The position numbers and the translations under genes are program-made. This document shows positions 1-6,661 of a stretch of 64,000 nucleotides of DNA, piece by piece; the first letter of the stretch is position 1, and every line of letters starts with the position of its first letter. The DNA comes from Clostridium_AD sp937920395. GTDB lineage: Bacteria; Bacillota; Clostridia; Clostridiales; Clostridiaceae. A model generated the notes under the pieces. The model did not search any database. It saw only the letters and a program-made list of their open reading frames with translations, and was not told where the DNA came from. The stretch lies in the NCBI GenBank assembly GCA_052274345.1, contig DAVZGP010000016.1:1-64000 (forward strand), given 5' to 3'.

Positions 1-42
1 ATTAAAGAAGATATTAATAAAAAAGTAAAACATTCGAAATAA
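1..42 (+). CDS. C-terminal end of an unidentified protein (partial)
   Basis: The first 13 codons read in frame from base 1 as a lysine-rich tail ending KVKHSK and a TAA at 40-42. A strong terminator follows 23 bases later, which supports a real gene end on the plus strand. The rest lies outside the window, so nothing can be said about function. Confidence 0.45.
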   Translation: MKEDINKKVKHSK

Positions 43-65
43 GTAGCATAAAAAATAAGAGAAAT

Positions 66-98
66 GACGTGAAAGTCTATTTTTCACGTCGTTTTTAT
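66..98 (+). terminator. Rho-independent terminator
   Basis: The 9-bp stem GACGTGAAA (66-74) pairs perfectly with TTTCACGTC (82-90) around a 7-base loop and is followed by GTTTTTATTTT. It ends the gene entering from the left. Confidence 0.85.
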
Positions 99-166
99 TT
101 TCTCATACTTATTATATTGAATGATTTTTAGAGTTACATTTTAATATTTTTGTACATATTTGTAAC

Positions 167-254
167 GTACATTTATTGTACATTTGATGTACATTTGTAC
201 AATTTTATATCACATTGCAATCGCATTGTTATCGCATTGCGATTATTTTGCGAT
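167..254. repeat. Eight contiguous 11-bp phased repeats
   Basis: Read in steps of 11 from base 167, the units are GTACATTTATT, GTACATTTGAT, GTACATTTGTA, CAATTTTATAT, CACATTGCAAT, CGCATTGTTAT, CGCATTGCGAT and TATTTTGCGAT. The core CATT sits at unit positions 4-7 in six of eight units. A further GTACAT at 152-157 is out of register. The 11-bp period is about one helical turn and is not a multiple of three, so this is a protein-binding array rather than coding sequence. Iteron or partition-site (centromere-like) arrays have this form, but no partner gene is visible. Confidence 0.7.
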
Positions 255-279
255 TAACTAACTTATTTTTCATTGGTAT

Positions 280-297
280 ATACCCACTAGTGGGTAT
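280..297. promoter_or_regulatory. 18-bp perfect palindrome, operator-like
   Basis: ATACCCACTAGTGGGTAT is a perfect 18-bp palindrome just right of the 11-bp repeat array. It has the size and symmetry of a dimeric regulator's operator. Nothing in the window identifies the regulator. Confidence 0.5.
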
Positions 298-334
298 GTA
301 TTAAACCACGAATTTCGTTGTTTTGATTAAATAT

Positions 335-377
335 ACGCTCCATAAAATTAAGGAGCGTAGCCACTTTTGGCTACGCT
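335..377. other. Two overlapping, mutually exclusive hairpins
   Basis: ACGCTCC (335-341) can pair with GGAGCGT (352-358). AGCGTAGCCA (354-363) can instead pair with TGGCTACGCT (368-377). The two stems share bases 354-358, so only one can form at a time. No strong T run follows on either strand, so this is not a plain terminator. The remaining stretch to 491 shows no gene. Confidence 0.5.
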
Positions 378-491
378 TATTTAATAATAATATTGCTTAT
401 CATAATACTTAATACTTTTCGCCAACATGATGTCGAACACTTTTTCCCATATCTTGTTAAAATAACTTCGCCAAATAACTATTTGTGCCCC

Positions 492-755
492 TTATTTTAT
501 ATTTTCTATAACTTTTTTGTTATCCGCCATAATTATCGTGTTAATTTTTTCTAAATATTCTATTAAATCTTCCTGTTCTAATTCATCAATAATTAAAAGT
601 TGATTATTGACATACTCTCTTTGCTCTTCTGATGTTATCTTGATTTCCTCTAAATATTTTCTTATTTTATCTTTTTTATATTTTATATTTGAAGTTTTCC
701 ATTTTAGTTCCGTTTCCTTATATGCTCTTTTAAATTCGTTTTTTTCTTCATTCAT
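492..755 (-). CDS. Small charged helical protein downstream of the recombinase
   Basis: An 87-residue Lys/Glu-rich protein, probably all-helical, with no family I recognise. The ATG at 755 is chosen because AGAGGAG lies at good spacing upstream; a longer in-frame start at 788 would run into the recombinase gene and lacks a ribosome binding site. It starts 16 bases after the recombinase stop on the same strand, so the two are probably co-transcribed. It could be an accessory factor of the recombinase, but that rests on position alone. Confidence 0.6.
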   Translation of the reverse strand: MNEEKNEFKRAYKETELKWKTSNIKYKKDKIRKYLEEIKITSEEQREYVNNQLLIIDELEQEDLIEYLEKINTIIMADNKKVIENIK

Positions 756-771
756 TTTTAACGCTCCTCTT

Positions 772-1347
772 CTAATTACTTTCTTCATATTGCTTTACTA
801 ATTTATAATATGTAGTTTTCTTTAGGCCTAATATTTTTATAACATCAATACCGCTTATATTCCCTTCATTCATCATTTTATAATATTTATTCCATAGTTT
901 TGGATATTCAATAGCTTTACGTCCTTTGTATTTTCCTTTTTTTACTGCAATTTTTATACCTTCCATTTGTCTATCTTTTATGTATTCTCTTTCAAGTTGT
1001 GCCACCGCTCCAAACATAGTTAACACAAACATGCCTGTGTTTGTAGTGGTGTCTAGGGCTTCTTTTAAGCTCAAAAATTTAACACCCTTATTATTTAACT
1101 GTTCTACTAATTCAATTAAATCTTTAGTATTCCTGGCGAATCTGCTTATACTATCTACAATAAGTTTATCACCACTTTTTAATATTGCCATTAAATTTAT
1201 TAACACTGGTCTATCTATCAAATTTTTACCGCTAACTTTTTCAATAAATACATTTTCTAATGGTATATTATATTCTTTAGCCTTAACTTCCTGTCTAATT
1301 GTATTTTGGTCTTTACTACTTACTCTAATATAAAAATATGTTTTCAT
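772..1347 (-). CDS. Serine recombinase (resolvase/invertase family)
   Basis: A 191-residue site-specific recombinase. The N-terminal catalytic domain has YIRVSS, where the first Ser (about residue 10) is the expected nucleophile, and the SRFARN arginine motif. The long helix reads LEREYIKDR, and a helix-turn-helix (about 160-190) ends the protein. Length fits the resolvase/invertase class, not large serine integrases. The ATG at 1347 has AGGAG just upstream; the frame is open to 1434, but that extension covers an inverted repeat and lacks a binding site. It probably acts on a res-like site such as the repeat at 1377-1418. It marks this end of the window as mobile or plasmid-derived. Confidence 0.9.
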   Translation of the reverse strand: MKTYFYIRVSSKDQNTIRQEVKAKEYNIPLENVFIEKVSGKNLIDRPVLINLMAILKSGDKLIVDSISRFARNTKDLIELVEQLNNKGVKFLSLKEALDTTTNTGMFVLTMFGAVAQLEREYIKDRQMEGIKIAVKKGKYKGRKAIEYPKLWNKYYKMMNEGNISGIDVIKILGLKKTTYYKLVKQYEESN

Positions 1348-1376
1348 AATATCTCCTCTTATTTTATTCATTTTAT

Positions 1377-1418
1377 TATATAGTTCGTTTAAGGTTGATT
1401 TGTTAAGCGAACTATATA
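1377..1418. promoter_or_regulatory. Long inverted repeat upstream of the recombinase
   Basis: TATATAGTTCGTTTAA (1377-1392) pairs with TTAAGCGAACTATATA (1403-1418), with 15 of 16 positions Watson-Crick and one G-U, around a 10-base spacer. It lies 30 bases upstream of the recombinase start, where resolvases commonly bind crossover sites that also act as operators. It has no T tail, so a terminator is unlikely. Confidence 0.6.
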
Positions 1419-1530
1419 TTATATATTCCATCAAGTTGTAGGGCCACTTTTAATATATTTATTTGATATTGTTTGTAATATACTCTATTTAGACTCCAAA
1501 TGTAATATTTATTATAACTATGCTTTTGTT

Positions 1531-1558
1531 AAAATAAAAAAAGAACTCCTCAGTTCTT
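1531..1558 (-). terminator. Rho-independent terminator, minus strand
   Basis: AAGAACT (1541-1547) pairs with AGTTCTT (1552-1558) across a 4-base loop. On the minus strand it is followed by a run of seven T and then ATTTT. No coding gene lies immediately upstream of it on that strand. It may be a second terminator for the RhuM gene or end a small unannotated transcript from 1560-1770, where I see no reading frame worth calling. Confidence 0.65.
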
Positions 1559-1778
1559 CTTATATGTATATATTATTAATGCAATGGATTTACTAAAACA
1601 ATACTAATTATAGTAATTAAATTTTTCTATCTTTTTATATACTCTTAAAGATATGATATCCATTAGTAAAAGGAGACGATAGATATTAATCTTATTAATT
1701 TGTTATTTAATTCTATCTATTAAAGCATTGTACCTTATTTACAAACTAATTCACCAGACTATTATATATATTAAATAA

Positions 1779-1818
1779 AGAAAGACCCACAACTATTTAA
1801 TTAGTTGTGGGTCTTTCT
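1779..1818 (-). terminator. Strong terminator of the RhuM gene
   Basis: A 17-bp perfect stem (AGAAAGACCCACAACTA, 1779-1795, with 1802-1818) with loop TTTAAT. It is followed on the minus strand by a T-rich tail and lies 70 bases past the RhuM stop codon. Confidence 0.85.
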
Positions 1819-1890
1819 GGTGGAGGCGAACTGTACCTAACTATATCACTGTCCATTAAAAGAAGTAAATTATATAAATGATAAATAATT

Positions 1891-2913
1891 TTAACTAACT
1901 ATCCCACCTTTTAAGTACTTTTCAAATTCTTTATCAAAATTTGATATATATAATCTATCTTGTTTTATTCTAAACTTATCATACTCCTCATAAGCTTTAG
2001 CTACAGCCATTTCATGGGATATCTTACCTGTATTTTCTAATATTTCTTGATCTGAAAAGGCTAAAAACTTATTAACATGAACAACCCAATCTTTCATGGT
2101 CATAATTTGATGATTTAAAGCTCTTAATTCTGAAAAATCTATAAATAAGGTAACAAGCCTATTAAGTTTATCTATTTCTTTTTGATTTAGATAATTCTTA
2201 GCAATTGTAGTATCACTTTTTAGAACTTTACCTTGTGGTGCGTTTTTCCATGTAGTTAGTCCCATATAAGGAATCTCACTATCTACCCTATTATAAATAA
2301 TCTCAGCAGCTGTATTTCCAGTTGTTGCAAAATGCAATTTATTTTGCACTGTTCTATAAAATAACTTTGTTTCCTCTGAACTAGAACTATAATCACTACT
2401 ACATTGTTCAAACACATCTGCCATCTTCTGATAAGCTCTGCGTTCAGATGCTCTAATCTCCCTAATACGTTCTAGTAACTCATCGAAATAGTCCTTACCA
2501 AAAGGTCTTCCGTTTTTCATCATTTCATCGTTCAAAACAAATCCTTTTAAAATATATTCCTTCAAAGTTTGTGTAGCCCAAATCCTAAACTGGGTAGCTT
2601 TCTTGGAATTTACACGGTAGCCCACAGCAATTATTGTGTCGAGGTTATAGAATTCGGTATTTCTTTTTACATCTCGTCCCCCTTCATTTTGAACTGTTTC
2701 CATAATGGAAACAGTTGATTCCTTATCAAGTTCTCCCGATTCATAGATGTTTTTAAGGTGTTTTGAAATAGCAGCTTTTTGAATATCAAATAGCTCTGCC
2801 ATGGCCTTTTGAGTCAACCAAAAGTTTTCGTCTTCAAAGAACACATTAACTTTTATTTTACCCTCATCTGTTTGATAAAGGATAATCTTATTTTCCCTGT
2901 TGTTATTATTCAA
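1891..2913 (-). CDS. RhuM-family protein
   Basis: A 340-residue, full-length member of the RhuM (virulence protein) family, named from Salmonella SPI-3. Its biochemical role is not established. The N-terminal part resembles a winged-helix DNA-binding region (FWLTQKAMAELFDIQKAAIS). It is followed by the family block YNLDTIIAVGYRVNSKKATQ and ATQTLKEYILKGFVLND, then a conserved helical C-terminal part (GNTAAEIIYNRVDSE, KAYEEYDKF). Such genes are scattered among mobile and defence-rich regions. Here it sits between a recombinase and a decayed island, next to the remnant of a second copy. It is monocistronic, with a strong terminator behind it. Confidence 0.85.
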   Translation of the reverse strand: MNNNNRENKIILYQTDEGKIKVNVFFEDENFWLTQKAMAELFDIQKAAISKHLKNIYESGELDKESTVSIMETVQNEGGRDVKRNTEFYNLDTIIAVGYRVNSKKATQFRIWATQTLKEYILKGFVLNDEMMKNGRPFGKDYFDELLERIREIRASERRAYQKMADVFEQCSSDYSSSSEETKLFYRTVQNKLHFATTGNTAAEIIYNRVDSEIPYMGLTTWKNAPQGKVLKSDTTIAKNYLNQKEIDKLNRLVTLFIDFSELRALNHQIMTMKDWVVHVNKFLAFSDQEILENTGKISHEMAVAKAYEEYDKFRIKQDRLYISNFDKEFEKYLKGGIVS

Positions 2914-2979
2914 TAATTATTCACCCACCCGAATTATTAAAGATAATTTACTCATCTTTAATAATTTATTTATATATTA

Positions 2980-3260
2980 CTATTTTACAACTAAATGCAT
3001 TCTAATTTCACGAATTTCTTCAAGTAATGTTTCAAAATAATCTTCTCCTATAAATAAACTATTCTTTAATCTTTTTTATTTAAATCATAACCTTTCATTA
3101 AATACTTGCTCAAAACCTGAGTTGCCCAACGCCTAAATTGTGTAGCTTTAGTTGAATATATCCTATAACTAACAGATATAACAGCATCTAAATTATAATT
3201 CTTTGTACTATATTGTTTACCATCAGAAGCAGTTACCGAGAATACCACGACAACTTCCAC
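2980..3260 (-). pseudogene. Remnant of a second RhuM-family gene
   Basis: The frame at 3066-3260 encodes YNLDAVISVSYRI, KATQFRRWATQ and LSKYLMKGYDLN, which match the middle of the intact RhuM at 1891-2913. In another frame, 2980-3065 continues with GEDYFETLLEEIREIR, matching the intact protein's DYFDELLERIREIR, then stops at TAG 2980-2982. So the N-terminal third and the C-terminal half are missing and there is a frameshift near 3066. It lies upstream of the intact gene on the same strand, as expected for a decayed paralogue. Confidence 0.85.
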
Positions 3261-3411
3261 ATATAATATTAAGCTTCTTTGATATATCTAATTTTTTACC
3301 AAGCATTATAGCTATAATTATATAACAAACGTGATAAAAAAACATTTAACTTTTTAAAATACATTTTTCATCTTTGCTTAGACAATCCCACTATTCATTT
3401 TAAATATAAAA

Positions 3412-3437
3412 AAAGATACAGTAAATTATGTATCTTT
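3412..3437 (-). terminator. Terminator after the first DUF255 fragment
   Basis: AAAGATAC (3412-3419) pairs with GTATCTTT (3430-3437) and is followed on the minus strand by a run of T. It lies 19 bases past the stop at 3456. Confidence 0.75.
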
Positions 3438-3455
3438 AAAACTTGTATATTCTTT

Positions 3456-3698
3456 TTAATTTATAAAGAGCGAAGGAATTAATGCGTAATATCTTTTATT
3501 AACATGACACCAGTGGCAACAAGAATAACCGATACTTACGAATATAGGTTTGTCATCCTCTTTTGCTTTTGTAAAAGCCTCTTCACTCCATGGATACCAC
3601 TCTACTGGATTATAAGCATGTTGAAGTAAATAAGGAGACTTTTCATTAATTAACCTATTAGATTTCCTATTTTGTTTAATAGTATCAGGTTTAGTCAT
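3456..3698 (-). pseudogene. Truncated DUF255 thioredoxin-like protein, copy 1
   Basis: 80 residues matching only the N terminus of the YyaL/DUF255 family, whose members are about 600-700 residues: NRLINEKSPYLLQHAYNPV, then GYSCCHWCHV with its CxxC-type cysteines. Directly after CHWCHV the sequence turns into KRYYALIP and stops. The ATG at 3698 has GGGAG upstream. The same truncation at the same residue occurs in the copy at 15784-16035, so truncation preceded duplication. It keeps its ribosome binding site and a terminator, so a small protein may still be made. I call it a remnant but cannot exclude a functional mini-protein. Confidence 0.75.
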
Positions 3699-3762
3699 AG
3701 CTATAACTCCCTTCAATATATGTATTAAAGTTATTATACCCAAGGTAGCTATTTTAAGTCCC
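3475..3762. repeat. Direct repeat, left copy (288 bp, truncated DUF255 unit)
   Basis: The stretch from GGAATTAATGCG (3475) to ATTTTAAGTCCC (3762) aligns with 15812-16099. Both are 288 bp long and in the same orientation. The repeat covers the truncated gene and its upstream region. Similarity ends abruptly on both sides. Confidence 0.8.
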
Positions 3763-4515
3763 TGAACATATAAATTTGCTTTATAAATCACAGATTCTTT
3801 AACATATAAATTACCTTTGATTTTTGTTTGAATACAATCATTTAATAATATTACTTACAACATAAATTTACACAAGTTACTTTCAAAATAAAAGAAATTA
3901 AATAATTTTTTAGAAATGTTTTATAGATGAAAATTTATTAAATATAAAAATAATTTTAATAAAAAATTACAAAAAAAATAGTAATAAATTGTATGATATA
4001 AATGTAGATTTACAAGAAGAAATTCTATACCACAGTGTGGTCATCCTGATTCTGATAAATTTATTTAGAACAAATGCTTTAATAAACCTCAAAAAAATTG
4101 ATAGAAATACAGATATCCATTTAGTTTGTAAAACCACTGTTTTTAATTTATTGTCTATATATATAAATAAAAGATAAAAATCAAATAAATCATGATCAAA
4201 TCGCTCGCCTTTGTTTAAATTACAGTTTATTGAACTTACAGTAAATTCAATGATGCATTCTTTTGCCAAACAAAAGAGATAAACGTTACTATTCAATAAC
4301 ACATTTATCCTCTTACTGTATTTATATGTATTAGAATTCCTCCTTTTATTTCAGATTTAACAACCTTTTCAATAATTAGTTTTGCTTAAAAATAAGGAGC
4401 TTAAAGAGTTTAAAATGTGAATGAACAATATTAACCTGCCTGTAAGTAAATTTACTAATAGTCTTTATCTTTGGACTTTAGTTTTAATAATTCTCCCATG
4501 TCCCCCCCCCCCTAA
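3763..4515. other. Intergenic, AT-rich, no supported gene
   Basis: Frames of 111 codons (minus, 3967-4302) and 62 codons (plus, 3989-4177) overlap here. Neither has a ribosome binding site or recognisable content, and I do not call them. A run of 11 C lies at 4502-4512, directly after the stop of the 23-codon frame on the minus strand. Confidence 0.6.
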
Positions 4516-4587
4516 TTAGATGTATCGCTCATACTTCGCACATGTTATTTCTACTATATCCATTATCCAAGTTAGAGTATTAGTCAT
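4516..4587 (-). CDS. 23-residue frame after an SD-containing hairpin, copy A
   Basis: ATG at 4587 with GGGAG six bases upstream, then 23 codons and TAA. The conserved core is IMDIVExTCAKYExYI, with one cysteine and two tyrosines. The same frame, identical in length and without stops, recurs at 11123-11194 with 16 of 23 residues identical, but there the start codon is ATA. It lies directly downstream of the J-TPR-SEC-C gene. It could be a small peptide (type I toxin-like or leader) or a chance frame in a conserved RNA element; DNA identity of about 82 percent does not separate these. Confidence 0.4.
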   Translation of the reverse strand: MTNTLTWIMDIVEITCAKYERYI

Positions 4588-4593
4588 AAAAAA

Positions 4594-4626
4594 CTCCCTA
4601 GATTTGATTTATACAGATTTAAGGAG
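4594..4626 (-). promoter_or_regulatory. Hairpin holding the Shine-Dalgarno, copy A
   Basis: On the minus strand CTCCTTAAATCTG (4626-4614) pairs with CAAATCTAGGGAG (4606-4594) over 11 of 13 positions, with a 7-base loop. The GGGAG of the small frame is buried in the 3' arm. The stem is followed by six T, so it may equally be the Rho-independent terminator of the chaperone operon that ends at 4687. Both roles could apply. Confidence 0.6.
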
Positions 4627-4686
4627 ATTCTCGTTCACTATACATTTCATTTACTTGTGATGAAAGTTCTAAAACTTACTTTATGA

Positions 4687-6060
4687 TTATTTCCCACAAC
4701 ATTTCTTATATTTCTTGCCACTTCCACAGGGGCAAGGATCATTTCTACCAATTTTAGGTTCTTCTCTTACAATAGGCTCCTGTGGTTCATAATCTCCCCT
4801 GCCATCTTCATCATACTCTTCATCTTCATCTTCCTCATCAAAAAATTTCTCTAGTATAGGCCCATATTTAGGCAACTGTTTTTTATATTCATCTTGCATC
4901 TTTTTTCTTTCAATGTTACTAGTTAACTTATTAAAGAACTCTGACTCTAAAGCGTATAACTTTGGATAATCCTTTTCTAATTTTTTTATAGAGGTTTTAT
5001 AATTATCATAATAATCTAAAACCATAGACTTCTGAAAATAAGCCATTGCTTCTTTTTCTTCTTCATCGTACATTCCTAACATGTTATTCGTAAGTACCTC
5101 AAAAGCAATTATAGCAGCAACCTCATGTTTTATTTTTTTGTTTTTTTCAAGTTTTTGAAATTCATCTGTGTAACTTGTATAGTTCACAATTTCTTTTTCA
5201 GTTTTTAATATTTCTTTATCTTTAGGTAAAATTTCCGCTGCCTTCTCTATTAGTTTTCTAGCATCTTCTTCTCTTCCCATTTGCATTAAATAATCTGCTA
5301 TATGAGACAATGTCCATGCCACATTATCTTTTACTTCATCATTATTTATTGCTAGCTCTGCTAACTTATCTAAAGATTTATGTATTAAAAAAAACATTCC
5401 AAAGTTTATATCAATCATAATTAATTTTATATATATTGTTGTACTTGTATCTATATCCTTAACTATACCCAAAGCCTTCTCTAAAACATTTCTGGCATCA
5501 TGATATTCATTATTTATTACATGGGCTCCACTTAAACCAAGCCACAAGGAAATGTTGTCACTATCAAGTCCTATTGCCCTATCGTATGCTATAATAGCCT
5601 TTTTCTGCCACCCTCTATTTAAATAAGCATTAGCCAAATACCCTGCAAAGGCTGCATTCTTTGGTTCAACTGAAGTTAATTCTTCATACACTTTCAGAGC
5701 TTTTCCACTATTATTATTTTTTAAATAAGCCTCTCCTAGCAATGCTTTTACTATAAGCATATTTGAGTCCGCTTTCGCCATCTTTTCAAGAATCTTAATT
5801 GCTTTGTTTAAGTCTCCTTCTTCAAGATACGTTCTTGCTAAAGAATACTCCTCCTTCATAATAGAACCTAGATTATTTATTGAATCGTACTGTTTCCTTG
5901 TTTCTTCGTTACTTAAAGTTTCATAAGCTTCTCTAATTCTCATAAATTCTGCTTCAAATCTGTCTGGTGGATATTTTCTTACAAGCTTAAAATATGCTCT
6001 TTTTATATCTTCCTTTGAATCTTTTGAAGTTACCTCTAATATATCATAATAATCTTTCAT
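4687..6060 (-). CDS. J-domain, TPR and SEC-C protein
   Basis: 457 residues. Residues 1-62 form a J domain (DYYDILEV, KRAYFKLVRKY, IREAYETLSNEETRKQY). Tetratricopeptide repeats follow (about 70-300), then a helical region, an acidic linker and a C-terminal zinc-binding SEC-C motif (RNDPCPCGSGKKYKKCC). The J domain's HPD tripeptide, which triggers Hsp70 ATP hydrolysis in known J proteins, reads PPD at residues 31-33, so stimulation may be altered or lost. It is the last gene of the operon with the GrpE-like, Hsp70-like and TPR genes and is probably their client-selecting partner. It starts 26 bases after the stop of the upstream TPR gene. Confidence 0.9.
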   Translation of the reverse strand: MKDYYDILEVTSKDSKEDIKRAYFKLVRKYPPDRFEAEFMRIREAYETLSNEETRKQYDSINNLGSIMKEEYSLARTYLEEGDLNKAIKILEKMAKADSNMLIVKALLGEAYLKNNNSGKALKVYEELTSVEPKNAAFAGYLANAYLNRGWQKKAIIAYDRAIGLDSDNISLWLGLSGAHVINNEYHDARNVLEKALGIVKDIDTSTTIYIKLIMIDINFGMFFLIHKSLDKLAELAINNDEVKDNVAWTLSHIADYLMQMGREEDARKLIEKAAEILPKDKEILKTEKEIVNYTSYTDEFQKLEKNKKIKHEVAAIIAFEVLTNNMLGMYDEEEKEAMAYFQKSMVLDYYDNYKTSIKKLEKDYPKLYALESEFFNKLTSNIERKKMQDEYKKQLPKYGPILEKFFDEEDEDEEYDEDGRGDYEPQEPIVREEPKIGRNDPCPCGSGKKYKKCCGK

Positions 6061-6086
6061 TTATATCACCTTTTTTCATATATTCT

Positions 6087-6659
6087 TTAGGATATTTTTA
6101 ATATTTTTCTCATTAAATAGTTAAAAGTTATTTTTTCTCCTTGTCCATCATTGCTGCTAATTATATATTTTAATGCATCTTGATTTTCCACATCAATAAG
6201 CAACGCCTGCTTCCATAATGATACAGCTACTCCCTTTTTACCTAACTTAAACATGCAAAGACCTTTTAAATTTATAAAAGGGATTATGTTACAATTCATA
6301 TAAGGTTCCTTTTTTAAGAACTTTTCTGACCTTTTAAAATCCCCATCATTTGCACACAAAAGAGCCTTGTTATATAGGTCACAAAGCAATATAAATTCAT
6401 TTTTCTTAAAACTTTCAATATAATGATATGCTCTGTTTTCCTCTTTTGGATTTAAATAAATACTTTTATTCCATAAGCCTTCAGCTTTTTTAAAATTTCC
6501 TAAAGTATATAAACATAGTCCAAGTAAGTTCAAAGCTTCCCAGTTTTCGTTACTAATATCAAAAGCCTTTTGAAAATTAATTTTTGCAGAGAATAACCTA
6601 TTTTGATACAAATTCTTTAAGCCTTCCTCTAGGTATATATTTGATAACTTCTCAAGCAT
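6087..6659 (-). CDS. Tetratricopeptide repeat protein
   Basis: 190 residues made largely of TPR helices (LNLLGLCLYTLGNFKKAEGLW, then INLKGLCMFKLGKKGVAVSLW). No signal peptide or membrane segment, so it is cytosolic. It begins two bases after the Hsp70 stop codon and precedes the J-domain gene, so it is surely translated with them. Likely a scaffold or substrate adaptor of the chaperone set; the exact role is not known to me. Confidence 0.85.
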   Translation of the reverse strand: MLEKLSNIYLEEGLKNLYQNRLFSAKINFQKAFDISNENWEALNLLGLCLYTLGNFKKAEGLWNKSIYLNPKEENRAYHYIESFKKNEFILLCDLYNKALLCANDGDFKRSEKFLKKEPYMNCNIIPFINLKGLCMFKLGKKGVAVSLWKQALLIDVENQDALKYIISSNDGQGEKITFNYLMRKILKIS

Positions 6660-6661
6660 TA

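Noticed and set aside
167..254. CRISPR array
   Set aside because: Units are 11 bp and contiguous with no spacers; no cas genes.
3967..4302. 111-codon minus frame and 62-codon plus frame
   Set aside because: No ribosome binding site, low-complexity AT-rich content, and the two overlap each other on opposite strands.
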